Source of the DNA: Misgurnus anguillicaudatus
Lineage: Eukaryota; Chordata; Actinopteri; Cypriniformes; Cobitidae
Assembly: GCF_027580225.2 (NCBI RefSeq)
Contig: NC_073355.2
Span: forward strand, 23,959,501-24,023,500
Length of the DNA: 64,000 nucleotides
Direction of reading: 5' to 3'
Each line of letters begins with the position of its first letter. The stretch's first letter is position 1. The translations under genes and the position numbers were made by a program. A model generated the notes under the pieces. The model was given only the letters and a program-made list of their open reading frames with translations. It was not told the origin of the DNA and ran no database searches. Positions 43,144-56,850 of this stretch are shown here, piece by piece.

Positions 43144-44590
43144 GTGAACTATAATGGGAATTTTTGTAGTAATAATAGGACTGTCATGATTATAATTCTG
43201 CCTATAACTTCTAAATATATTTTTTTCAATTCTGAAACTAGTCTGGAAATTCACAAAACATCTGTAATAATTTAAATAGTCTCAATTTACTTGTAATTGA
43301 ACATTAGCATGCAAATTGGCAACCAGACTATTATAGTGAATGCACTTTTTATTTTTTCTTCAATCTGACTTGCAAAAAAGTAATACAGTACCATTTTCAT
43401 CTCTGTAGATCAATACATGTACACTCATAAAAATAAAGGTGCTTCACGATGCCATTGAAGAACCTTTTTTGTCAAAATGGTTCCATAAAGAACCCTAAAG
43501 GGAACATATCATGAAAATCTGACGTTTCCATGTTTAAGTGCTATAATTGGGTCCTCAGTGCGTTTATCAACCTAGAAAATGTGAAAAAGAAAAAAAACGG
43601 TAACTTTGTCTTTGTAAACCATTCTCTGCAAGCATGTGAAAAATAGGTCATTGAAATTTGGCTCCCCTTGTGATGTCAAAGGGGGATCTTATTATATAAC
43701 TGTCAGGCAGAGTGAAATAAACACGGAGAGATCCCAAAGCAGATTAACAGATTATTTATTTAAATGATAATAATGAAAGTCAATGCACACAGGGTCCGCT
43801 CGCTGGAAGATATCCACACACGTTCAGGCTCCAGCCCACGAATGGCGGGTGAAAGGGGTGAGGAGCTGCGTTGGCCAGATACCACAGACGCTTGTTAACC
43901 GCACACACTCGGGCTTCTACTACTCGAGTGGAGGGAGAAAGGGGTTGATGAGATCCGGACTGCAGGGAGAGAGAGAGAGAGCGTTAAAGGTGCGGGAGCA
44001 AACTGGACAGCTCCAACGGGGATGACCCGCTCTGCTGGACAGCGACCGAGCCACAGAGAGTCTCACTCTAGTTACAGGAATCTCAGTCTCTAAGATAGAC
44101 AGATGGCAAGAGTCTCTGAAGTCTTCAGCGAGCAGCGTGATAGATCCTGAGCAGCAGAGAGAACTGGTTAAACGGGGCAAATAAACAAAACAATAAACTG
44201 GGGAAAACTGACAAATACTAAGACACGACACGACACGACTGGAAACTAGCTGGGCTAGTAACGGGCGAGTACATACACAGACGGACTTGCAATGAACACA
44301 AAAACACACAGGGATTAAATACTGAACCGAATGGCCATGAAATGAACTGCAGGTGATTGACGCAGGTGAAACAGATAACACTAATTACACCCATGACGTG
44401 TGAAACTGTCAACACAAAAACACCAACACAGAGAAACCAAAATATAGCAATCAATAAAACCAAAGTCATGACAATAACTGCCCTAATTTATCTAACCCCA
44501 GCACTTCCATTTAATGCAGGGGGGGGTCATGATTCTGCCCTCTTGTCATTGCATTATTCTAGTTTGAGGCAGAATCATGATAGACTCATG

Positions 44591-45012
44591 TGCTGCGTCC
44601 GAAACCGCCTACAACATACTATATAGTACGCGAAAAGCAGTAGGCGAGGCGAGTAGTATGTCCGAATACATAGTATTCGAAAAACAGTATGCGAAAAGTA
44701 CCCGGATGACCTACTACTTCCGGTTAGATTTTGCAGTGTGCATACGATGGACGCTTCACTATCCCATGATGCCTCGGACGAGGAGTTATCCAACGAAGAA
44801 GAAGAGGCACGCCGCTGTTTTCGCGCTGAAATGACACGACGTGATGACGACGTATGTCACGTGATGTAACAACATGGCGGATGTAGTACGTCCGAATCTC
44901 ATTCATACTACCAGGATTCATACTATACAGTACCTACTGTTTTAACGCCAAGTAAGTAGGTACTTCATCTAATTCAGTACCTACTATACAGTATGCGGTT
45001 TCGGACGCAGCC
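44591..45012. mobile_element. MITE with GCTGCGTCCGAAACCGC ends
   Basis: Ends TGCTGCGTCCGAAACCGC and GCGGTTTCGGACGCAGC, nearly perfect inverted repeats. The arms are rich in GTATACTA-like blocks. Both sides carry CATG, a possible short target duplication. Confidence 0.78.
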
Positions 45013-45215
45013 ATGCTTTCTGTGCCTGCATGTGGCCTTTTTGTTGGGCTGCATGCTTGCGTGTCCCGTCACTTTATCCCCGCTCCCTTGTCATCCTCTT
45101 GTCTTCATTGACTAATCCTTGTCACCTGTTCCCCTCCTGATTTTACCCCTATTTAAGGTCCTTGTGCTCTGTGTTCTGTCTGGTATCGTTACCTCTGTTC
45201 CCGATCCGTTCCTGT

Positions 45216-45249
45216 GTCAAGTCAAGTCAAGTCAAGTCAAGTCAAGTCC
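45216..45249. repeat. Microsatellite (GTCAA)n
   Basis: About seven tandem copies of GTCAA. The short open frame across it is a by-product. Confidence 0.9.
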
Positions 45250-45380
45250 TTTGAATGTTGTTATTGTGTTGTGTTGTCTAGTCAAGTTCAGTCTAGTTAG
45301 TCAAAGTCTATTCAAGTTTAGTGTTAGTCAGTCCTAGTCATTGTTGCTTGTTTAATGTGTTTTGCTCCCACGTGGGCTCT

Positions 45381-46216
45381 AGTGATGGCCAAATGAAGCG
45401 TTTCGAAGCATTATTGCTTTCCGATACAATTGTGTCGAAAATGGTTCATTACTCGAAGCTTCATTCAAACAGAAAATGCACACCACCATCTGCTGGTGAA
45501 ATAAATGTAATGCAACAAAGCTGACAATGCGAGTAGGTTAATGTACCCGCCCCATTTGGGCTGTCAGAGCTTTGACACTGTGTTCATGTTTCAAACCCTC
45601 AATAAAACATTGAACATGAGATGTTTGTGTGTGAATATTTAGCCGTAGAATACAGCACTCTACAACTTACTATCACTGGACATTTATGTATTTAAAAATG
45701 TATTTATAATGTGGCAGAGGGCAACTGGACAGGGTTTGGATAATGTGGAGGGTATTCATTAAATGATGTGGTTTTATTCAGAAATATAATTTTTATTAAT
45801 TATAATATAATTTTATATTTTTTAATAATTTTATAATATAGCCTAATAGGCTATACATTTGGTGATGTGGGCGATTTCTTTCTTTTTTTAACAAATTCAC
45901 CAGCTTTGGAGAATATTCTCTCACATGAAACAGATGATGCTGGAGTATACAAAAATTGTTTAGAAAGCTTTTCTATGGTTTGGCTTCACTTGTGTGGAAA
46001 ATAAAGCCGCCAGTTTCAAACCTGTCAACGCCGGATTGGGCTATCAAAGCAGTCGTGTGGTTCACTAGAGAAATGAACCAGTGTGTTTGCTTCAGACGTC
46101 GTATTTCACGTGACTAGTGACGTAACGATACAAGCTCCGAAGCAGTGGTTCATTGCAAGAACTTTTCGAGTCTGAAGCAAGCATCGAAGCTTCGGTGTCA
46201 AACGTAACATCACTAG
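45381..46216. mobile_element. hAT-like MITE
   Basis: Ends AGTGATGGCC and ACATCACTAG with perfect 8-bp duplication TGGGCTCT (45373-45380 and 46217-46224). GAAGCTTC-like motifs near both ends. No transposase. Confidence 0.8.
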
Positions 46217-46719
46217 TGGGCTCTGTTTCTTTGTTTAATTATAAAGTCATCTTTGTTTTCCATCTGTCTGTGCTTGGGTTCATTCTCAGAGCGCGAGAGA
46301 GCGAGAATTGACAGCACAATTGAATTTCAACAAACCACCATTGTGATCAGTGCTTGCATTTTACATTTCATCAGCTAATTTGCCTTTAAAAGGACACAAC
46401 TCAAAACAGCATATTTTTGCTCACACATAATAAATTATTTATATGGTTTTGGAGCTAAAACTTCACGTACTCAGGGAACACCAGAGATTTATTTTACATC
46501 TTAAAAAGTCTTGTAAAATGTCCCTTTTAAACATTGGAAGAACCTTTCTGATTTTAAAAACAGGTTCTGTAAAGTGATGAACTGCTTTAGATTATAAAAA
46601 TGTTAGAAAGATATGTTTTTTAAAAACCTTAAACTGAAATGTTCTTTGTGGAACCGAAAATGCTTCTTCTATTGCTTCTATGTAAATAACCTTTTAAGCA
46701 CCATTATTTTTAAGAATGT

Positions 46720-46990
46720 AAATGAGTAACCTCTACAAATCTATAAAATGTTTTCTGCCCTAACTGCTGAAAAGATGCTCCGAATATATTTGTCGAAAAC
46801 AAGAACTTCCCTTATTTTAAATGTAGCACCACATTCTCTGCTGGTGCTCTGTGACAACACAATCATCTGCTACAACACCATCCTAAAAAATACACCACCA
46901 CTCACTCCATCTTACTAACAGACCTTCTGTCAGATCATCCAATTCCTCAAAATATCACATCAATTTGCAGCCCTCCCGCAACAGTTGTCA
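46720..46990. other. Family-B downstream flank
   Basis: Continuous with 23510-23790 after VH10. The match resumes at about 59927, so everything between is inserted sequence. Confidence 0.65.
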
Positions 46991-46994
46991 TCAG

Positions 46995-48480
46995 ACATAA
47001 ACCCCATTCACACAGACCTTTGGTCCCAGAAAATACCCATACAATTGCCAGACAAGCTTCTGTGTGAACACAAACACTTCCAGTAAATCTTCTGGGATTG
47101 TTGCCGGAAAGAGGACCTAAGATTCCCGGAAAACCCTCTGTGTGAACGAGCCGAAACAATTCCGTAATGGGCGTGTCATAGTGAGGATGCGCATGTCATC
47201 ACAACAAAAGTTATGGTTCAGCTCTATAAAACAAGAGATTAACATGCAGATCAACATTCACAACTAGAAATGACAGCAAACTAGACTGAAGCAGTAATCA
47301 GGAAATTATAAATGAGAAGCATAAACAATGCTGCGTGTGCTGTAGTGAGGACGCGCATGTCATGGCAATATGAATTTTGTTCAACTCTTTAAAATGAGGG
47401 ATTTACATGTAGATCAACATTCACATCGTTTGCAACAAATGTCAGCAAACTGGACTGACGCAGCAACCCAGTATCACGAAATTACGTACCTATAGTCACT
47501 TAATTTTGTGAGTCTTTTCTGTGACACTGACACGTTTTTGGTTACTCAACTGTTTTGTCCTATTTTCTTACAATTGTCGCTTTGGTTTATGGTTAGATTT
47601 ACATAAAATGACATCCTTACCCAAACCCAACTCTAACCCTAATGCCAGGTGACAATGGTTTAAAAATCATAAAATATAAAATATAAATCTTGAATAAAAG
47701 GTTGAAACCAATACTTAAGGTGACATCCTAACGCAAACAGCAAATCTAACCCTAAACCGAAGCGTCAATGAAAATAGGACAAAACAGTTGAGTAACAAAT
47801 ACGTGACAGTGACGCGTAAACAGAAATACGTGACATGTTCACGCAAAAAAGGCCAAAAAACGTGTCAGTGTCGCGGAAAAGACTCACAAAATTACATGAC
47901 TACACGTACATAATTTTTGTGATACAGGGTTGGACGCAGATATCAGGTAAGTTAGCCCGTCACTTACCGTGCTGAAGCAGAGATTATTCAGCAGCATAAA
48001 AGAATATCGCGTCACATGCTCATTTGAGCTTATAATAAAACAAAAATACCCATGCCTTATCCCAACAAGATATATCGTTCAGCTCCTCCAAATGGGGGTT
48101 TTAAATGCATATTAACAATCACAATGAGAAATGTCTGAAAACTGAATATAAAAGTCAAATATCCACTAAAGCTGAGATCATTCATCAGCATAGAACGACA
48201 CGTCACGCATTCCTTTATAGTCTTATCATAAACAAAAATGCACGTGAGTGGTTTCTGGAGAGAGAAATAATAAATAATATGCAAACTTCAGACGCTGCGT
48301 AGAAGATGGAAGTGCAGGACTTTAAACAGGTCATGTGTCTTTCCGGGACCTTGCAGGTTCCTGCAAATCATTGGCAGTGTGAATGAACAAAAAAATCCAA
48401 CGATCCCGGAAAAGGCCAGGGTGCATTTTCCGTGTATTTTCTGGAATGTCTGTCTGAAAAGGGCTATATTAACAGCTACC
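46995..48480. mobile_element. Repeat-rich transposon block with nested MITE
   Basis: Outer ends CCCATTCACACAGACC and CTGTCTGAAAAGGGC are loosely inverted. Inside, a block of about 150 bp containing GATCAACATTCACA is repeated (near 47190 and 47335), and a related pair lies at 47960-48240. A fold-back MITE sits at 47466-47930. Confidence 0.5.
47466..47930. mobile_element. Fold-back MITE
   Basis: Ends ACCCAGTATCACGAAATTAC and TTTTTGTGATACAGGGT. The arms pair for about 70 bp (TTGTGAGTCTTTTC with GAAAAGACTCACAA; GACACTGACACG with CGTGTCAGTGTC). Middle AT-rich, no gene. Confidence 0.82.
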
Positions 48481-48827
48481 ACACAAGATACCATTACTGT
48501 AAAAAGCCACCCACCAGCCCAAATACAGAATACCAATGGCAGGGGTGAAGGGATTTTGTGTTCTTTCCTCTCTTAGCGCTTCTATAAGAATAATTCCATG
48601 TATTATTAATTGACCTCTGTGTTTAAATTATAATCTGACTTCAATTTATCAATTATCAATCAGTATTATTCTGATGCTGATCACAGTTTTTATTTACCAT
48701 TGTTATATTTTGATTCTCTTAATTATTTAGAAAAAATACATTCAAAAAATACTGCTAAGGCAGTTCCATACAGGTTGTAAAGGCATTCTCCAAACTCACT
48801 GAAAAACTGAGGATTTATCTATGTTAA

Positions 48828-50269
48828 AGAGCAACTATGGTCCGATTCACGATTTTGCATTTCCTTTGGTGTGTAAGTCAGTATTAATACATGTTAACGA
48901 TATGCAAAAGGTACAAACCCCAAAGTAAACGAAAATATATGAAAAAACACTGCTGATGACAGCACTTCACACACATACGCCTAGGTCTAAATACATAAAA
49001 ATATGCTCACTCACATTATAGGCTATAGCATTACATTATATCCACATTTTATTTATAGCGGCATATTACGGTCCTCAGGATGGCATGATGTAGGTATGTG
49101 ACAAAAAATTTAAACATGGTTAAATGCTAAAACTATTTGAAAGAGCTTGAAAAAAAACTTTAAAATGACACCAAGACCATGTCTATGGGTTCAAGAATAA
49201 CAAAATACTGGCCATTTGAAACTCGAAAATCATAACCTTATTTTGGACAATTGTTTACTATTTTGCGAGTGGTAAAACTCCAGTGTGCGTCGTTCAAATT
49301 CATTGGAATTTCGTTCACTTGTAGTTTAGCAATTAAACTAAATGTATATTACAATTTCAAGAATGTTTTTACTCCGCACGTTGCTTGAGGTAATCCAAAG
49401 ATTCGTTGAGAGGAACCAAACTGACAGCCACGACAGCGGAGATTGTCACGTACCTACATGATGCGCACAGCAGCTCTAAAGTACAGACAAAAACACGGCT
49501 CAATCATTACATATGCAGAAAGATCGATCCATACAGTTCAAAATCATTTGTTTATTTATTGCTGCACTTTTGTGCTTTGCTTCAGGTGTCTGGTGTAGTG
49601 TTTGAGTCTTTAAAGCGTTATCGTTTCTTGTTGTGTTGAGAAACCAAAAGATACAAACCAGCCGATTTCAAACGTCCACAGAAAGTATGGGCTCTGATTG
49701 GTTAGGCTCTATTGCTAGCAATGATTTCATTGGGCGATGTAACCACACAGTTTGCACATTGCCAAGCATTGAAAACCGGTAACAGCGGATAGTAATGAAT
49801 ATGCGAAAGGGGCCTCCGACTGGCAATCAAAATCTTCCAATCGGGCGGGCCCCTGATTGGTCGGGGCCTGTAAGCACTGCTTACCCTGCTTACCGATAGT
49901 TACGCCCCTGCTTCCTGGGCCTGTTGAGGCCTGTCATAATTCCTCCCGCTTTGGACTTAGCCAGTAAGTTAACTTTTGTTAGCATTGCATTGTGAGCGAA
50001 TCATTCAAACATGGTAAGGAGCGTCACATTTCCAGCTGACGTCAGAGATATTCAGGCCAATCACAATGTACAGATTAGCTGGACAATCAGGAACACAGCG
50101 CTTTTCAGATCGATGAGTTTTCAAAGCGTTTGGGGAAGGCAGGATATCTGGAGCTACAAAAATGCACGGTATGTGGGAAAATAATGTGTTTTAACCATAA
50201 AACACACAAACATTGTATTATACCAAATACACAGAATCACGTTGTTTTTAGCAATGAAATAGGTGCTCT
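48828..50269. mobile_element. TTAA-target non-autonomous transposon, 1.44 kb
   Basis: Flanked by TTAA (48824-48827 and 50270-50273). Ends AGAGCAACTATGG and ATAGGTGCTCT. 49800-49920 contains GCTTACCCTGCTTACCGATA then TTACGCCCCTG, which looks like the end of another, hAT-like, element. No gene. Confidence 0.72.
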
Positions 50270-50590
50270 TTAAGATTGAGGCATTATTCCATCCAATCTA
50301 TAACAGTGGGCATTTACTCCATCAGTGTTTTCAGTCGAGGAATTATTCCTAATCTACACTACCTCCATTTATAAAACATAATAAAAAGACTTGACAAGTT
50401 TTAAAATGAATAAGCGTTAACAATTTATTTTGCCAGGCAGGTTACACTTAAATAGATCATTTGGTCACAAAGTCAAAATCATACCTGGCAATCAAAGACA
50501 CACAGCAGTGTGGGAAGTTCTGAATACAAATGCTTTTATAATGGATAACACAAAAAGAGTTGTGTAGAAAGATTCTTGTTAAAGATTTCG

Positions 50591-51330
50591 GTAACACTTT
50601 AGAATTCTGATCCTTTATTAATGAACAACTACAAAGCAACAAATTAGTAATTAAACAATATTATCTAGTAACTACTGTTAACTAACACGAAACTCTGATT
50701 AAAGAACTGGTAAGTAATAGCACAGAGATGAATGTGGTAGTTCACTATTAACTAATCAATAACTACTATTTTTCATACTTCCCAAAGAACTACTGAGAAG
50801 TTTCATAATTCATGCAAAACTAAACTAAAACAAATATAGGAAAAATTACTTGCACTACATTAACACATGTACTACTGTAAACAAATATACAAAAGACGTA
50901 TTAGCAGAATTGTTCTCATTAAATCACTAAAGAGTCATTAAGACACCACTAAAACATATAGATTCATCAACCATCCAAATGCCGTACTTTCAATAATTTT
51001 ATTATTTAACCTAACTTACCTGTCAAAAAAAAAAAAATGTTTTTTATGTATGGCTCCTATCTCATATGTGAATAGCCTGTGCATGTTTAAAAGACTCTAC
51101 ACTTTAAGATAAGCTTTCCATTAACTACTATAAATACTATGAATAACGGTAACCCACTAATGATTCAAGTGCTACTACAGCCTTCTAAAATAATTACTAA
51201 TATTTTGGATCAGTATTCTAAAGTGAAGATCATGGTAATCCACTAGTAATGACTTAAGTGTTACTACATCATCATTCTTAAGGAATAACTAGTGAGTGAT
51301 CTTCACTTTAGAATATTGATCCAAATCATA
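50591..51330. mobile_element. Fold-back repeat with TAACACTTTAGAATNCTGATCC ends
   Basis: The left end (GGTAACACTTTAGAATTCTG) is mirrored by internal and right-end copies (TCTAAAGTGAAGATCATGG, TTCACTTTAGAATATTGATC). 50591-50770 is also an inverted match to 59130-59312. AT-rich and non-coding. Confidence 0.6.
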
Positions 51331-51419
51331 CATAAAACAGTGATTTTTTTATAAAATTGTTATTAAAAAATATGTGTTAGGCAGACTGTACAATGCACTG
51401 CTTAATATTCTGGTAATAA

Positions 51420-51630
51420 TCTCCACCTGTGGTGGTGGTGATGGCGCAGTGTATAAGACACACGATAAGACACACGCCTTTGGTGTGAGAGACTCGGGTT
51501 TGAATCCACTGTGACACACCATTGTGTCCCTGAGCAAGACACTTAACCCCTAGTTGCTCCAGAGGCGTGCGACCTCTGACATATATAGCAATTGTAAGTC
51601 GCTTTGGATAAAAGCGTCAACATAATGAAT
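51420..51630 (+). mobile_element. tRNA-derived SINE
   Basis: Plus-strand tRNA-like head with GATGGCGCAGTG and B box GGGTTTGAATCC, body with GTGTCCCTGAGCAAGACAC, and the tail GTAAGTCGCTTTGGATAAAA typical of fish SINEs. A 12-bp duplication (TAAGACACACG) lies in the head. Confidence 0.75.
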
Positions 51631-52390
51631 AAGTAAGTAATATGAATAAGTACATAACCCAATTAATGCCCAGGGACCAGGAGGACAGTAAAGAGCCAGA
51701 GTCACAATGTAAATTTCTCAAGTGTATTAGTGTATGTCAAATATGAATAATTGAGCATAATGAAGCATTCAAATAAATGAACAAAACAAAGTGCAGGCCT
51801 GCATAACGGTACACTGGAGATCTGGCAATGAATAGTGGAAAACAAGATCATTGATTAATAGCAAAATCCCAATAGTTTCAGAGAATGTCTACTTAATGTA
51901 ACACGTTGCGTTGAAATATGCTCCTCATTATGGTGAAAATCCTCACGTGTTGAACAGGTGTACCTCTGTAGATGCGTTGCTTTATAGAGTAAATGAGGGG
52001 ATTGGAGTTCGATGCAATAATATTCTGTTGTTGCTCGTGACATCCAGGATTTATGTATGTTGGTGTGTGTGATGTTGTCATTATTTAAAACAAATAAAGC
52101 GCTATTTTTATTTTTTGTATAATATTGCTGAGTCTTCACAAGGTTAAACAAGTGAGACACACATATGATATATAAATATATAAAACATTGCAGCTATGTT
52201 ATTGTAATGAAGCTCCTGTAGGCAGAGGATCCATTGGCAAGTTTATTAGTAAATCGTAGTCAAACAGGCAGGGTCTAACACCAGCAAACACAACAGCAGT
52301 AATAAAGCAGTAATCATATATGTAAGACAGGCAGAGATCAGGGCAGGCAGCAAACCATCAGAAGGAGTATACAGGCAAAAATCAAACACA

Positions 52391-53106
52391 CACTCAAAAA
52401 AATAAAAAGTTGGATTTACTTAAAAAACTTCGTCAAGTGGGTTCCACATAGCTTTGTTAAGTAATGTCAACAAATAAAATGTAAGTTGTATTTACTAATA
52501 AAGTTTGTGTAAAATTGACAATTTTAATGTTGCATGGACTAAAGAAATCCTAGTAATGTCACTATTATGAAACTTTTTTTTGATGACAACAAAATTAAAA
52601 ATAATGATTTAATAACTCCGTAACAACGAATCAATCAATCAGAGTGCAGCTTCCCAATACAACCTTTATTTAAATACAGTTTATCAATCATATCACAAAC
52701 ATATTTGAAATGCAATGTTACATTTCAAACCGCTTGTTGGTTTGTTTTGTTCTAAAATATATCAGAACAAGTTCATTGACTCATATTTGAACACTTATTA
52801 CTCATGTACCTATCTAATGGTGCTACACTTCTGCAAGAGGGTGCCAGAACAACAATTTACCCATAATACACTGCAGCATCATCAGCCAATGAGATGCAAG
52901 TCTGTATTGGTTTTATTAATCTGTTACTTTTACGCAACAATGTTATATTGGCTGAACAAATAATTTTGAAGTAAAGCTGACAAGACGCAGTCTTTTGTTG
53001 AAAATACTAAGTTAAACCAATTATATGCAGTTACTTGTGTTTGTTAAGTAAAGTGAACAAGAAATTTAGTAAAACTGACTCCAACCAAGTTCATTTTTTT
53101 TGAGTG
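52391..53106. mobile_element. Fold-back MITE
   Basis: Ends CACTCAAAAAAA and TTTTTTTTGAGTG; the arms repeat TTAAGTAA-like motifs in opposite orientation. A short open frame inside (52715-52963) shows no known domain. Confidence 0.7.
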
Positions 53107-54346
53107 CAGGTAAACAATAACACAGTAAATGCTCAGTAATGATGGCCAGGGCAAATCAAGACTTCGCAAGGAAGTAGAGGAGTGAGTAATCAGTCCCGGT
53201 ATGTGGGTAGATGGGAAATGCAGTTCGGTAAAGCTAATATACTCCTACACTGTATAACCTAACAGTGTAAGTCACTAAACGAAATTAATTTATTTAACTT
53301 ATTTAAAAAAAAGTGAATTTCACATAATAAAAACTGTGATATGAACTCAAAAACGGCAAATGATTAACCATAACTTAAACCAAATAAGTACTACATTTAA
53401 AATTAACTTAAACTGAATACTGAATAACTGAATCACACATTCTCCCTCACACACACTTGAAGTAAATAAAGTGCTTTAATTTTGATACGCGCCCATCCCC
53501 CACATCTCACACAGAGTTTCACAAAGCAGCAACAGCCAGGACACAGACATGAAGAGCTAACAGGTAAGCACTGCAAACTCTTTCAACCTTTTTAAAGCAT
53601 CATTAAACTTTAAAAACATGTTGTGTGTCGTGAACGCGACATTGACACAGCAATATTTCCTCAGACTCCTTCATCCTCTTTAAAACATCTTTAAACTTAA
53701 AAAACATGCCGTTTGTCGTGACTCTTCATTTTAATACTGACTCGGTTACAGTAATTTGTGTAATGTTGGACATACGATGAGAGAACGCAGCATTAACACA
53801 GCACAATTGCCTCAGACTCATATTTATCAGCAGATTAATGTGCATTGTGTACGCCACAGTTCTGTAACTGTAAAATATATTTATGTTCATGTGCTTTCTC
53901 TCTCAGTAAGTTAAGGACTAACGTTAACTGACTGTCTGCGCAAGTTTGAATCTCTCTTAGTGAGTACTGACAGACGCCCCCTTCACTCATAAAACCTTTT
54001 AAAGGTAACGTTACCACATTTATTTTTCATTTATTATGTTGTGAGTACACCACAGTTCTTTAAATGGAAAATTTATTCATATTTGTGTGTGTTTTCTTAC
54101 TGTTTAGCAAAAAAACTTTCCTGCGCAAGTTTGAATCTCTCTTAGTGAGTACTGACGGACGGCCCTTCACTCATAAAACCTTTTAAAGGTAACGTTACCA
54201 CATTTATTCATTTATTTATTGTGTTGTGAGTACACCACAGTTCTTTCAATGGAAAATTCATTCATATTTATGTGTTTTTTTACTGTTTAGCACAAACGTT
54301 TTTCTGCGCAAGTTTGAATCATTTTCAGAAAGGACTAACTGTCCCT

Positions 54347-54645
54347 GCTGAAAAAAACAAGTAAACCATTACAGAAAATTAAATTGGTTTTATTGGGAAT
54401 TTTATTAATGGAATATAGGCCAAAACACACTACAGTGTATTGGTTTTTGTTGGTCTCTAATGGTATGTATTGGTTCTTTTGGGTATTGGTTCTAATGGAA
54501 TATGTATTGGTTCTAATGGAATATAGCCCAAAACACCCTACAGTGTAGTGGTTTTAATGGTAAAAGCTAATTTTTCCTATTGGTATTTTAATGGAAACCG
54601 TTAGAATTTTCTGTAATGGTTTTATTGAATTTTTTTCAGCAGGGG
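54347..54645. mobile_element. Fold-back MITE inside the tandem repeat
   Basis: Ends CCCTGCTGAAAAAAAC and TTTTTTTCAGCAGGGG; the arms include ACCATTACAGAAAATT and AATTTTCTGTAATGGT. It interrupts one repeat unit. Confidence 0.82.
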
Positions 54646-55639
54646 TGACTGGCTGTCTGTTCTCATTTAAACGGTCATTTACTCATATAACATTTTAAAT
54701 GTAATGTTACCACATTTATTTATTCATTTATTATGTTGTGATACACCACAGTTCTGTAATTGGAAAAATAATTCATATTTATGTGTTTTCTTACTGTTTA
54801 GCACAAACATTTCCCGCGCAAGTCTGAATTTCTCTCAGTGAGTACTGAATTTCTCTCAGTGAGTACTGAAATGAAAACTTTAAATGTGTATACAGTCTTA
54901 AAAGGTCTACATGTCCAGTACTCACATGTGACAACCAACCCCGCAAGCTATGAGACAACCATCCCCACCTGACTTCTTGACAAACATGCAAAGCTAGCTG
55001 CCACACGGCTTTAACTTGATCGCTAAAAGATGACTCAAAATAAAGCTACTACTTTTGGCTTTTTAATGAGTGTTTTGTTTTTGAATGACTAATATCCTAC
55101 AAGATCTCAACACAAAAACAACACCAACATGGAAATTTACTCTGACCCATAAAAATAAAACATTGTCACCCAACCTCAATGTTTTGTGTCTGCACAGCAA
55201 AATTACAATTGCAAATGAGTAAGCTATTAAAGGCTAACAAATTGATATCAAAATTGTACCGTAGCGCCATGTAGTATGTCTGGAATAATAAGCAGTGTGA
55301 CAACCAACCCTTGAGACAACCAGCCCCGGTCTCCCCTACACTACAGTTCTGTAAGTGACAAATTAATTAATATTTGTGTGTTTTCTTACTGTTTAGCACA
55401 AACGTTTCCTGCGCAAGTTTGAATCTCTCTCAGAAAGGATTAACTGTGACTGGCTGTCTTTTCTGAATTAAACGGTCATTCACTCATAAAACCTTTTATA
55501 GGTAATTTTGGCAGATTTTTAAAATTCATTTATTATGTTGTGAGTACACCACAGTTCTTCAAATGGAAAAATAATTCATATTTATGTGTGTTTTCTCACT
55601 GTTTAGCACAAACATTTCCCGCGCAAGTTTGAATTTCGA

Positions 55640-56850
55640 GCCGGCATTGAACCGAAGCGGTATGCTTGTTATATTATTATTATTTTACAAGAACAACGTG
55701 AGGAGAGCATGCACAGCTTTTGTTTATTGCTGTCTGTGTGTATTAACATCTCTAGAACGTTAGATGCAAACAGGGCTCTCAAGTCTCACGCATTTCAGCC
55801 AGTTCACACGCCACACCTTGCAGTTCTCACGCTGAAAATAAGACATTCTTCCTATATAAAAACAATGGATGAGGCAAAGGCAGGGAAGTTCTCTGCCAGG
55901 AGTTCATACAGGTAGCTGTCTCGAGTTTATAGGTGTGCTCAATTTCACGCAGCAATGCAAGAACCGAAACGCACATGACATCAAAGTACCGAGAGAAATA
56001 TTCGGGAAATCATACGGAGGAGTTTGATTTCAAATCGCTCTCGCGCTGTTCTAATGTCATCCACTTGTCACGCGGAGTTTGTTGGAAGAGCAAGATCCGA
56101 TGAATACGGGAAAAAAACTCTTAATTTTTGTATCGTATTGAATTTACTATTCCTGGACTCGCCTTTGATAAAAGACAATGGGAGCTGATGTTGGGTAATA
56201 TAGCCATACTCGTGCTAAATTATTAACTCAGTCAAAAACTCTCCAGCTTTGCAACCAGTTAGTTTACCTGAAAATAAAGTAAAGTACTAGAGGCTTCATG
56301 AAATGAATAAAAGGAGAGATGAATGTCATTATTTTATTTCCCTGTCATCAAGGCATCAAAGTGTGCAAAAACACAACACAAACACGATTCAAAAGCTAAA
56401 ATATGCAGGCTACTCTCTTTGTATACAAATTTCGAACAGGATTAGAATAGAATAGAATTATATTTTAAATATGACAACAAAAACACAAGCCTGTAAACGT
56501 AATAATATCTTAATGTCACAATGCAATATATAATATCATATAATTTCAAAACTGCATATACGTTGACACACACAAACACTAAATGAAATGCACTGTAAGT
56601 CGTTTTGGATAAAAGCTGCTGCCAAATGCATAAATATATAGATATAAAACTCAGTCTATATAGATTTTTCTGTCTCACTCTATTTGCAAGGAAAATAAAG
56701 AAAAGCGTTAGACTTATCATCTTTCTATTCTGTATTACTTTATTATTTGTTTCAGTTGTGTGCTTGTGTGTCAGCAAGCAAAGTGCCCTTTTTATTCTTT
56801 GAGCACCTGCCCCTCCAATGGTCTCTGCACGGCCCTGGTTTTCTTACTGT
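55640..56850. other. Unclassified insert within the tandem-repeat block
   Basis: No gene recognised. 56588-56632 holds a SINE tail fragment (GTAAGTCGTTTTGGATAAAA). The short open frames here show no family resemblance. Confidence 0.4.

Larger units (their letters stand above)
43499..46526. mobile_element. TTAA-type element carrying nested insertions
   Basis: Ends AGGGAACATATC and ATGTCCCTT, with CTAA on the left and TTAA on the right, i.e. a target duplication with one mismatch. The interior contains a repeat (about 43700-44570 and 45040-45370), an inverted-end MITE (about 44591-45012) and an hAT MITE (45381-46216). No transposase recognised. Confidence 0.65.
43422..46719. mobile_element. 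Fold-back MITE split by a nest of transposons
   Basis: The left end (CACTCATAAAAATAAAGGTG, 43422) and right end (AAGCACCATTATTTTTAAGA, up to 46719) belong to one MITE. Its right half also exists after VH10. It is interrupted at 43499-46526 by a TTAA-type element, which in turn contains further elements. Confidence 0.75.

Noticed and set aside
43920..44381. 153-codon minus-strand open frame, Ser/Cys/Val-rich
   Set aside because: Lies in a dispersed repeat nested in transposons and has no recognisable domain; longest frame in the region but unsupported.
47180..48240. CRISPR-like spaced repeats
   Set aside because: Repeats are about 150 bp, diverged and internal to a transposon; eukaryotic context excludes CRISPR.
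51420..51500. tRNA gene
   Set aside because: The A and B box-like sequences belong to a SINE head: the cloverleaf is not complete and a SINE body and tail follow.
56442..56777. 111-codon minus-strand open frame
   Set aside because: Tyr/Leu/Ile-rich translation of AT-rich DNA with a SINE tail; no family resemblance.
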